From JAILLW01 sp045640525 (lineage in GTDB: Bacteria; Bacillota; Clostridia; Lachnospirales; Lachnospiraceae): a DNA stretch of 43,599 bases. The translations under genes were made by a program, and so were the position numbers. Where the stretch lies: NCBI GenBank assembly GCA_045640525.1, contig JAZUFE010000044.1:1-43599 (forward strand), in the 5' to 3' direction. The notes beneath the pieces were generated by a model, which did no database searches, was not told the DNA's origin, and saw nothing but the letters and a program-made list of their open reading frames with translations. Positions 6,578-13,287 of the stretch are shown piece by piece. Position 1 is the stretch's first letter, and the number at the start of each line of letters is the position of its first letter.

Positions 6578-8071
6578 ATGGATATGCCGAAATATCTTAA
6601 TCAGATTGAAAGCGTAATTTCTAACGGTAAATATAAAGATACATGGGAATCACTTCAAGAATACAGACCACCCAAATGGTATTGTGATGCTAAGTTTGGC
6701 ATTTTTCTCCATTGGGGAGTATTCACCGTTCCTGCTTACAATAATGAATGGTATTCAAGGAATATGTATATTAAGGATTCCGATGAATATAAGCATCATA
6801 TAGAAACATATGGTTTACATAAAGACTTCGGATATAAAGATTTCGTTCCGATGTTCAAAGCAGAAAAGTATGATCCAAAGGAATGGAGTGAACTGTTTAA
6901 ACGTTCGGGAGCGCAATATGTTATTCCGGTAGCCGAACATCATGACGGCTTCCAAATGTACGACAGTGACATTTCCGAATGGAATGCTGCTCAAAAAGGA
7001 CCATGCCGAAACATGTTAGGGGAACTTACCCAAGAGTGTCAAAATCTTGGACTTGTTACGGGAGCATCCTCACACAGAGTAGAGCACTGGTGGTTTCAAG
7101 GACCCGGAAGAACATTTGATTCGGATATAAAGGAGCCACTCCAAAGAGGCGATATGTATTGGCCTGCTGTTTATTCGGAAAGTATTGAAAACGAAATCCA
7201 CAGTATAACTTCTACACCGGGACCGGACGAGGAGTTTATGAACGACTGGCTATGCAGATGTTGTGAATTGGTTGACAGATACAGACCTCGGGTTATTTAT
7301 TTTGATTGGTGGATTCAACATGAAAATGTGAAGCCGTATTTAAGAAAATTTGCCGCGTATTATTACAACAGAGCGGAAGAATGGAATGAGGAAGTTGTAA
7401 TAACGTACAAGCATGACGGATTTGTTTTCGGAACAGCGGTACTTGATATTGAGAGAGGCCAGTTGTCGGAGGCTAAACCGTATATTTGGCAAACAGATAC
7501 GGCAGTGGCCAAGAATTCATGGTGTTATACACCACAGAATGAGTACAAAACTTCGACACAGATTCTTCAGGATTTGGTTGACATTGTGAGCAAAAACGGA
7601 AGAATGCTGCTTAATATCGGCCCAAAGTCGGACGGAACAATTCCTGATGAAGACAGGAAAATCCTTGAAGAGATAGGCGAGTGGATGAGCGTTAACCATG
7701 AAGCTATATACGGCGCAAAGATATGGAGAACTTCTCAAGAAGGTTCGACCAAGGTCTTTGAGGGACAATTCGGTGATTCCGAGGCTAAAGGATATACATC
7801 CGAAGACATAAGGTTCACGGTTAACGGGGATTGTGTCTACGCAATCTGTCTGAATATGCAGGGTAAAGATAGTGTTTGTATTAAAGCATTGCGTCGTATG
7901 AGTGAGGATGAAGCATTGTCAAAACCGCTGTTCCATGGTATCGTTCGAAGTGTTGAAGTTTTGGGAATGGATGCCAAGCCATCTTATGAAAGGGATGTGG
8001 AGGGGCTTAAAATACATACCAAGAAGATTCAATCGCCCAATCCCGTGGTCTTTAAGATTTGTGTGGATTAG
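6578..8071 (+). CDS. Alpha-L-fucosidase (GH29), cytoplasmic
   Basis: 497 residues, typical GH29 length for a catalytic domain plus a small C-terminal beta domain. Family landmarks are 'KFGIFLHWGVFTVPAYNNEWYSRNMY' (39-64), 'YVIPVAEHHDGFQMYDS' (114-130), 'VIYFDWW' with predicted nucleophile D243, and 'LLNIGPKSDGTIPDED' (344-359). There is no signal peptide, so it acts inside the cell on imported fucosylated oligosaccharides. A G-rich ribosome binding site (6563-6570) precedes the ATG. It lies 42 bases after the GH5 lipoprotein, suggesting shared expression and a glycan-use role. The acid/base residue cannot be assigned by eye. Confidence 0.92.
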   Translation: MDMPKYLNQIESVISNGKYKDTWESLQEYRPPKWYCDAKFGIFLHWGVFTVPAYNNEWYSRNMYIKDSDEYKHHIETYGLHKDFGYKDFVPMFKAEKYDPKEWSELFKRSGAQYVIPVAEHHDGFQMYDSDISEWNAAQKGPCRNMLGELTQECQNLGLVTGASSHRVEHWWFQGPGRTFDSDIKEPLQRGDMYWPAVYSESIENEIHSITSTPGPDEEFMNDWLCRCCELVDRYRPRVIYFDWWIQHENVKPYLRKFAAYYYNRAEEWNEEVVITYKHDGFVFGTAVLDIERGQLSEAKPYIWQTDTAVAKNSWCYTPQNEYKTSTQILQDLVDIVSKNGRMLLNIGPKSDGTIPDEDRKILEEIGEWMSVNHEAIYGAKIWRTSQEGSTKVFEGQFGDSEAKGYTSEDIRFTVNGDCVYAICLNMQGKDSVCIKALRRMSEDEALSKPLFHGIVRSVEVLGMDAKPSYERDVEGLKIHTKKIQSPNPVVFKICVD

Positions 8072-8163
8072 AATTTCGAAAACCGGAGTGAGCCTTGAAT
8101 TTGAAAAAGTGTGAAGCTTTGGATTTCGTAAACTTGAGTATATTTAGATTTTGGAAGGTGAGT
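8068..8163 (+). repeat. Degenerate ~25-nt direct repeats between the fucosidase and the next gene
   Basis: Four imperfect units start at about 8068, 8095, 8119 and 8144. Each has the plan TTRGATTT, then a GAAA- or GTAA-like block, then a GTGAG or TTGAG-like end. The last unit provides the ribosome binding site of the next gene. Short and degenerate, so it could be chance. Confidence 0.35.
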
Positions 8164-8742
8164 ATGTTTAGAGATTTAGTAACAATTGCGTGTATGTTTT
8201 TTATATATTGTCAGATAGGATGGGTGTGGGAGTGCATATATGAATCCATTCTTAATAAGAAGCTTTTGAACAGAGGTTTTTTGCACGGACCCTATATTCC
8301 GATTTACGGTATAGGGGGGATGATAATCCTTTTGGGATTTCAAAGATTTCAGACCCCTCTATGGAGTACGAAAACGATATGGATATATGTGATAGGTGCC
8401 TTGGGAGCAACTTTGATGGAATATGTTACCTCAGTGTTCCTGGAGAAGAAGTTGAATGCACGGTGGTGGGATTATTCAAACTATCCGCTGAATTTTCAAG
8501 GAAGAATTTGTTTGATAGCTACGTTGTTCTGGGGCGTGGTAGCAGTAGTGGCTATTGATATTCTCAATCCGTTTTTGGCTGAAGCCGCAACGCATATACC
8601 GCTTATATTTATGATATTATATGCGGGAATTATGGCAATACTTATGATAATTGATGCGATTATTACAATTCACTCGGTAAGACACAAGAAATTTGCTTCA
8701 TCAAGAAACAACATAGTGTTTGTCGATAAGAAAGAAGATTAG
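8164..8742 (+). CDS. CmpB-family (PF06541-like) membrane protein
   Basis: 192 residues with about five membrane segments. The conserved core is 'WVWECIYESI...RGFLHGPYIPIYGIGG', then 'MEYVTSVFLEKKLNARWWDYSNYPLNFQGRICLIATLFWG', which is the hallmark of the 'putative ABC-transporter type IV / CmpB' family. Despite the name no ATPase partner is nearby and the transport role is unproven. GGAAGGTGAG immediately upstream of ATG 8164 decides the start; an in-frame start at 8095 lacks such support. Confidence 0.85.
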   Translation: MFRDLVTIACMFFIYCQIGWVWECIYESILNKKLLNRGFLHGPYIPIYGIGGMIILLGFQRFQTPLWSTKTIWIYVIGALGATLMEYVTSVFLEKKLNARWWDYSNYPLNFQGRICLIATLFWGVVAVVAIDILNPFLAEAATHIPLIFMILYAGIMAILMIIDAIITIHSVRHKKFASSRNNIVFVDKKED

Positions 8743-8797
8743 TCGGAAACGGAATTAGGGAAAGAGGGCCATCCTTAAGATCGCAGGTGCGAATAAT

Positions 8798-9991
8798 ATG
8801 AAATTATTGAAAAATAAGACAACGTTGACCTTTACAGGCGACATAGGATTTGACAAATATATGGATAAACGATGGGAGGATAAGGAGTTTTTGGATTCTT
8901 CCGTACTCAGGTTTATCAAAAATTCCAAGCATGTGATTGCCAATGTTGAAGGGGCATTGTCCAAGGGAAGTAAGCAACCGGCGGCTAATTCGGTTACCGC
9001 ACTTATGCACAGCATGGATCCTGCCGTTGTTGATTTTTTGAAATTGATAAAGGCCGATATATGGAATTTGGCCAATAACCATATTATGGACGCAGGAGCC
9101 GAAGGTATGGAGGATACCTTGGAAGAGGCTGCCGGAGCAGGCGCTTCAACCATAGGTGCGGGTATGAATATTTTTCAGGCATCAATACCGGTGATTTTGA
9201 ATGAAGCCGGAGGAATAGGAATGTTCGGCGTGGGATATCAAAGAGGCTGCAAGAAGGCTACGGAAGATACTCCCGGCTCGCTTAGCTGGAGCGATATGGA
9301 CAGAATTCGTGAGGTTATTGCGCAGATTAAAAAAACATGCAGATGGTGCATTGTTGTTGCTCACGGCGGCGAAGAGTTTACATCTTTGCCCGCTCCGTAT
9401 ACAAGACAAAGATATATGGATTACCTTAATATGGGGGCTGATATAGTAGTTTCGCATCACCCGCATGTTCCTATGAATTATGAAATTCTGGACAATAAGG
9501 CGATATTCTATTCGTTGGGTAATTTTGTCTTTGATACGGATTACCAGCGTGCACAGTATAATACTGAAAAGGGTGTTCTTTTAAAACTTACGCTTGATGA
9601 GGAAAAATTCGATTTTGATGCCCTGGGAATACGCATCGACCGTAACAGCGAGCGAATAGTTAAGGATGAATTGCCCGATATTTTTGTTGATGTTCCCGAG
9701 GTTGAATACGAGAAGCTTGAACCGCTCTCAGCCAAAGCATTTTTGGAGGCTACCAAGCGACAGCAAATTTATTTGAAACCCGATAAGTATTCGGAGAATA
9801 CAAGCGAAGATGAGTGGCTGGAGAACTTCATGGAACCGCTTAGAAGCGGCAGAGTTCCGGGAGAGGCGTTGGACTTGCAGATTATCTATCCGATAGCCTG
9901 CCAAGCCAAGGACGGAAAATGGAAAACAAGCCGACTCGATAAAGTTAAAAAGTACATATTGGAGCAGTTAGAACCTAAAAAACAGGTCTGA
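8798..9991 (+). CDS. CapA-family metallophosphoesterase-like protein
   Basis: 397 residues matching the CapA / PgsA (PGA_cap) family: 'LTFTGDIGFDKYM' (metal-binding Asp), 'VIANVEGALS', 'IWNLANNHIMDAGAEGMEDTLE', 'CIVVAHGGEEF', 'DIVVSHHPHVP' and 'AIFYSLGNFVFD'. These are calcineurin-like metal-site motifs. There is no signal peptide or membrane anchor, unlike PgsA of Bacillus, so it may be a soluble phosphoesterase acting in the cytoplasm rather than in poly-glutamate capsule export. No pgsB/pgsC genes lie nearby. The ribosome binding site is weak. Confidence 0.88.
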   Translation: MKLLKNKTTLTFTGDIGFDKYMDKRWEDKEFLDSSVLRFIKNSKHVIANVEGALSKGSKQPAANSVTALMHSMDPAVVDFLKLIKADIWNLANNHIMDAGAEGMEDTLEEAAGAGASTIGAGMNIFQASIPVILNEAGGIGMFGVGYQRGCKKATEDTPGSLSWSDMDRIREVIAQIKKTCRWCIVVAHGGEEFTSLPAPYTRQRYMDYLNMGADIVVSHHPHVPMNYEILDNKAIFYSLGNFVFDTDYQRAQYNTEKGVLLKLTLDEEKFDFDALGIRIDRNSERIVKDELPDIFVDVPEVEYEKLEPLSAKAFLEATKRQQIYLKPDKYSENTSEDEWLENFMEPLRSGRVPGEALDLQIIYPIACQAKDGKWKTSRLDKVKKYILEQLEPKKQV

Positions 9992-10003
9992 TAAACTTTT
10001 TGG

Positions 10004-10032
10004 TTGTAAATAACGCGGAATGTATGTATACT
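10004..10032 (+). promoter_or_regulatory. Promoter before the SCP2-like gene
   Basis: TTGTAA (10004-10009), 17-bp spacer, TATACT (10027-10032), about 30 bases before ATG 10064. Confidence 0.5.
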
Positions 10033-10063
10033 GTACTTAGGGAGATACTTTGGGGGTAAAGAT

Positions 10064-10432
10064 ATGGAATACATTGAAGTTGTTGATAAAGTCAGAAGTG
10101 TTTTTGAACATGTGGATGCCAGAAATGTTTTTGAACATGTGGCATTCCAAATTGATATCATCGGGGAGGCTTCGGGAAGCTTCTATTTTGAAATAGCCGG
10201 AAGAAGTGCGGTGGTTGAACCATATGACTATCATGACAATGACGGAGTGTTTGAAGCATCAGCCAAGATTTTGTGTGAGTGCGCTGACAGAGAGCGTACA
10301 ATGCATGAAGCAATGGCTGACGGACTGATTAAGTTTACCGGAGATGAGAAAAAACTCAATATGTGCTTTGAAAAAGTTAAACTTCCGCCTAAGAAGAAAA
10401 AGTCTAAAAAGATTTCAGAAGATGCCGAATGA
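10064..10432 (+). CDS. Small SCP2-like (sterol carrier fold) protein
   Basis: 122 residues. The middle part reads like a SCP2 lipid-binding domain: 'FQIDIIGEASGSFYFEIAGRSAVVEPYDYHDNDG' followed by a helix and 'EAMADGLIKFTGDEKKL', the usual 'G.i.i.GD..k' end of that fold. The C-terminus is a Lys-rich tail. The N-terminus carries a 9-residue duplication (RSVFEHVDA / RNVFEHVAF). The stop codon sits inside the terminator hairpin. The ligand is unknown. The fold assignment is by eye and moderately sure. Confidence 0.6.
   Translation: MEYIEVVDKVRSVFEHVDARNVFEHVAFQIDIIGEASGSFYFEIAGRSAVVEPYDYHDNDGVFEASAKILCECADRERTMHEAMADGLIKFTGDEKKLNMCFEKVKLPPKKKKSKKISEDAE
10099..10142 (+). repeat. 27-bp tandem duplication inside the SCP2-like gene
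   Basis: TGTTTTTGAACATGTGG occurs exactly at 10099-10115 and 10126-10142, period 27 bp, in frame, giving the repeated VFEHV peptide. Confidence 0.85.
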
Positions 10433-10449
10433 AAATTCGGCATTTTTCG
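10422..10449 (+). terminator. Intrinsic terminator overlapping a stop codon
   Basis: ATGCCGAAT (10422-10430), GAAA loop, ATTCGGCAT (10435-10443), then TTTTC. The perfect 9-bp stem contains the first base of the TGA stop at 10430-10432. Confidence 0.85.
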
Positions 10450-10519
10450 ATTAACGAAAGATAGAAAAGTCGGATCCCGACAATGCGAACATGGTTAGAT
10501 ATTTGGAGGATATGGTTAT

Positions 10520-10972
10520 ATGCGTTTGGTAATACAGCGTGTTTTGGAAGCATCGGTAGCTGTTGAAGGAAATGTAATCGGAAAAATCGATAAAGGATTT
10601 TGTGTATTTGTCGGAGTGGGTCAAAACGATACAAAAGAAATAGCTGACAAAATGATTAAGAAGATGCTCGGCCTGCGGATATTTGATGATGAAAACGACA
10701 GGATAAACCTGTCACTGACAGATGTCGGAGGGAAGCTTCTGCTGATTTCACAGTTTACGTTGTATGCCGACTGTAAAAAAGGATACCGCCCTTCGTTTAC
10801 CGATGCCGGAGCACCCGATATGGCGCAGAAACTTTATGAATATGTTATCGAAGAATGCAAGAACGCGGGATTTGAGGTACAAACCGGTGAATTCGGCGCA
10901 GATATGAAGGTAAGCTTAATAAACGACGGACCTTTTACTATTTTATTGGACAGTGACACTATGGTTAAGTGA
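10520..10972 (+). CDS. dtd: D-aminoacyl-tRNA deacylase
   Basis: 150 residues, full family length. The enzyme removes D-amino acids (and glycine from tRNA-Ala) from mischarged tRNAs in the cytoplasm. Visible signatures are 'MRLVIQRVLEASVAVEG', the catalytic 'LLISQFTLYAD' (SQFTL motif) and the cross-subunit 'NDGPFTILLDS', where the more common form is N-GP-VT; the Gly-Pro pair that enforces D-selectivity is present. GGAGGAT lies upstream of ATG. It is followed after 16 bases by the condensation-like/cNMP gene, likely in the same transcript. Confidence 0.96.
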   Translation: MRLVIQRVLEASVAVEGNVIGKIDKGFCVFVGVGQNDTKEIADKMIKKMLGLRIFDDENDRINLSLTDVGGKLLLISQFTLYADCKKGYRPSFTDAGAPDMAQKLYEYVIEECKNAGFEVQTGEFGADMKVSLINDGPFTILLDSDTMVK

Positions 10973-10988
10973 GTCGGGGGATAAAAAT

Positions 10989-12509
10989 ATGCGATACGAT
11001 ATATATCTTTATAAATACAAAATCAAGTTAAGCGATGACGAATTAAAGAAGCGTTTGGAACCAATTGGGAAGTATGCGAGGGTTACAATACAGGATGCAT
11101 CCAATTTGGGGTCTTCGGCTGCATACAGAATAGTAAATGATATAGTTACGGCTGAACAAAAGCGCATATGTCAAAACCAGTATGATGCGGTACGAATGAG
11201 CGTACTTAAGATTTCAGAGGCGGAATATTTCGGAATTGTATCATATTGTCCTGAAGTGTCAAGTAAGAGTCTCGAATTTGTGCTGAACTCGGCCTTCGGT
11301 AATGCCAGTATCAAGAGTGCCGGGGAAAGAAAAAACCAAAAGGCCGATTTGAAAGAAGCCAAAGAGTATTGGCGTGCCAGGCTGGGACAGGAAGGATTTT
11401 CCCATGATACCGTTAACAGCACGCGTAAAGGTAAGATGCTTAAGGAAGTGTTCCAAATCGGTTCGGAGTTCGAACTTATGCTGAAGGATACTTCCGTACT
11501 GGTTAATTTCAGACGTAAGTCTATGTTTACGACAGCATGGGGGATTATCATCAGTCATGTATTCAAAAAGAAAACGGTATTTCTTGAAGAAATGCGTTAT
11601 AGCGGATCTTTGACTCATTATCCTATTCGAATCGATCAAACCGGTGGATTTAAGGCAACGTATGATTCTGTTGAAGAGCAGTTTATGCAGGCTGCGTTGT
11701 ATGATGATATTTCAGTTAAGGAAATTGAGGAGATGCTGCATCTAAGCTTTAGCGGGAATCTTTATCTTTGTCAGAATTTCATGCTGAATAGTGAATACAG
11801 TGAGTTCCCAAATGAGGACAAGGAAGATGTCGTATGGTTTATTCCGCATCCGGAAGATCCATACGCACCGATTGAGGTTACTTATCATTTGGACAGCAAA
11901 GTGCCGTATATTGAGTATGCATATGACAGTGTGGTTTTCAAAAATATCAGCATCAAGTTTCTACACGAGTCGTTCTGCACTCTTGTGAAGGGCTTTTTGA
12001 CGGCAAGCGGTTCAATTGATATGAAGCGACTGCAGACCAAAAAGGACGAGCTTGATAATAAGACGCGTCAATTGGTACTGACAGGTACATACATTAAAAA
12101 CAGCGGTTTCTTTGCCGATATGTCACGTGATGAATTAATGACATTGGCAGACAGATGCGAATTGCGAACCTATGTATCCGAGCAGTTCATTATGGAAAAG
12201 AATACGAAAGCAGACGGACTGTATATTGTAGGCGAAGGAAATGTGTCAATGGAAATGCAGGATGAAAACTACATGCTGCATCCGCTGATGCTTCTAAAAC
12301 CGGGAGATAGTTTCGGATTTGAGTCGGTAACGGATGTTGCCGAATCACAGACCACTTATTTGGCTAAAAATCATTATGCAATGGTGGTTTATATGCCGTT
12401 GAATGTGCTCGAAGAATGCGGAGCCAAAGATCCCCGAATATGGAAAGCGTTTATTAAGGAACAGGGAAAGCGTTTGAATAAGTTCCAAAGACTGTGGTCA
12501 ATGAGTTAG
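10989..12509 (+). CDS. Condensation-domain-like protein fused to a cyclic-nucleotide-binding domain
   Basis: 506 residues. Residues about 120-345 read like the C-terminal half of an NRPS condensation domain: 'EAKEYWRARLGQEG', a long strand/helix region 'TTAWGIIISHVFKKKTVFLEEMRYSG', 'YDSVEEQFMQAALYDDISVKEIEEM' and 'FKNISIKFLHESFCTLVKGFL'. The catalytic HHxxxDG is not visible, so it is probably inactive or degenerate. Residues about 372-500 are a CRP-type cyclic-nucleotide-binding beta barrel: 'FFADMSRDELMTLADRCELRTYVSEQFIMEKNTKADGLYIVGEGNVSMEM' then 'LLKPGDSFGFES'. No DNA-binding helix follows. The pair of domains suggests ligand-gated acyl/peptide handling, but no adenylation or carrier domain is near. 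ATG 10989 has a GGGGG run upstream; an in-frame TTG/ATG further up lies in dtd. Confidence 0.6.
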   Translation: MRYDIYLYKYKIKLSDDELKKRLEPIGKYARVTIQDASNLGSSAAYRIVNDIVTAEQKRICQNQYDAVRMSVLKISEAEYFGIVSYCPEVSSKSLEFVLNSAFGNASIKSAGERKNQKADLKEAKEYWRARLGQEGFSHDTVNSTRKGKMLKEVFQIGSEFELMLKDTSVLVNFRRKSMFTTAWGIIISHVFKKKTVFLEEMRYSGSLTHYPIRIDQTGGFKATYDSVEEQFMQAALYDDISVKEIEEMLHLSFSGNLYLCQNFMLNSEYSEFPNEDKEDVVWFIPHPEDPYAPIEVTYHLDSKVPYIEYAYDSVVFKNISIKFLHESFCTLVKGFLTASGSIDMKRLQTKKDELDNKTRQLVLTGTYIKNSGFFADMSRDELMTLADRCELRTYVSEQFIMEKNTKADGLYIVGEGNVSMEMQDENYMLHPLMLLKPGDSFGFESVTDVAESQTTYLAKNHYAMVVYMPLNVLEECGAKDPRIWKAFIKEQGKRLNKFQRLWSMS

Positions 12510-12518
12510 AAATATTGT

Positions 12519-13151
12519 CTATAGTAATGTGATTAAATCAGAAGTTGCCTGTATGGCATAATCCGGCGATTCAACCTGACCGAATCCGTATGCGGCGTAG
12601 ATTATCGGAACCCCGGCATCCTTGCATGCATTGGCGTCCATCTGTGTATCACCTATGTAAACAGGATTTTTGAGATTGTGTCTTTCGCAGATGAGTCGAA
12701 TGTTATCCGCTTTGAGAAGGTTAGTATCACCGGGACACAAGTGATCTTTAAAGTACTTACCGAATCCGGTTTTGGCGCAGAACAACTCAATGTATCCGGC
12801 CTGACAGTTACTTACGATAAAAAGCGGATATTTTGAAGACAGAATTTTCAGGGCGTCTTCCAATCCGGGATAAACAGTTCCTGCTTTTTCTTCCAAATAG
12901 CGATGCTCGTACGAAAAACAATAAGGTCTGAAGGCCAGGCGTCTTTCAAGCGGCTCGTTGGGGAGTATTTTGGCAATTATATCATCCATGGGGAGCCCGA
13001 AAAGACCTTTAAGCTCATCCGCTGTCACAAAAACATCAGCAATCCCGAAATCAATCAGTGCTTGGTTCCATGCATCTTTAACGACCGAAGTCGAATCCCA
13101 TAAAGTTCCGTCTACATCAAAAATAATACCGTCAAAATTTTTCATGAGCAT
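12519..13151 (-). CDS. HAD-superfamily phosphatase (phosphoglycolate-phosphatase-like)
   Basis: 210 residues with all HAD motifs: motif I 'DGIIFDVDGTLWDS' (nucleophile Asp and acid/base Asp), motif II 'FIVSNC', a Lys in motif III, and motif IV 'VYIGDTQMDANACKDAG'. The helical cap (about 20-85) is of the Gph/PGMB type. It hydrolyses a small phosphorylated metabolite; the substrate is not readable. It converges with the preceding gene, ending only 9 bases from its stop, and no terminator is visible between them. Start is 13151 or the second Met at 13145; neither has a clear ribosome binding site. Confidence 0.9.
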   Translation of the reverse strand: MLMKNFDGIIFDVDGTLWDSTSVVKDAWNQALIDFGIADVFVTADELKGLFGLPMDDIIAKILPNEPLERRLAFRPYCFSYEHRYLEEKAGTVYPGLEDALKILSSKYPLFIVSNCQAGYIELFCAKTGFGKYFKDHLCPGDTNLLKADNIRLICERHNLKNPVYIGDTQMDANACKDAGVPIIYAAYGFGQVESPDYAIQATSDLITLL

Positions 13152-13162
13152 ATTCTATTACA

Positions 13163-13205
13163 TCGTGAAATATATTTCCAGTTGTTATTATCAAATCTTT
13201 CACGA
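13163..13205. repeat. Inverted repeat in the divergent intergenic region
   Basis: TCGTGAAA (13163-13170) and TTTCACGA (13198-13205), perfect 8-bp arms 27 bp apart. The right arm overlaps the -35 of the promoter at 13199-13227, so it could be an operator for the plus-strand gene, the HAD gene or both. Confidence 0.5.
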
Positions 13206-13227
13206 ACCTATGATGTTGTGGTATAAT
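13199..13227 (+). promoter_or_regulatory. Promoter of the zinc-ribbon/ABC operon
   Basis: TTCACG (13199-13204), 17-bp spacer, perfect TATAAT (13222-13227), about 61 bp before the GTG at 13288. Confidence 0.6.
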
Positions 13228-13287
13228 ACCTTCCGATAGTGTGCACGAATGTGCTTATGTTGAGGTTATATTGAGGAGGAAAAAATA

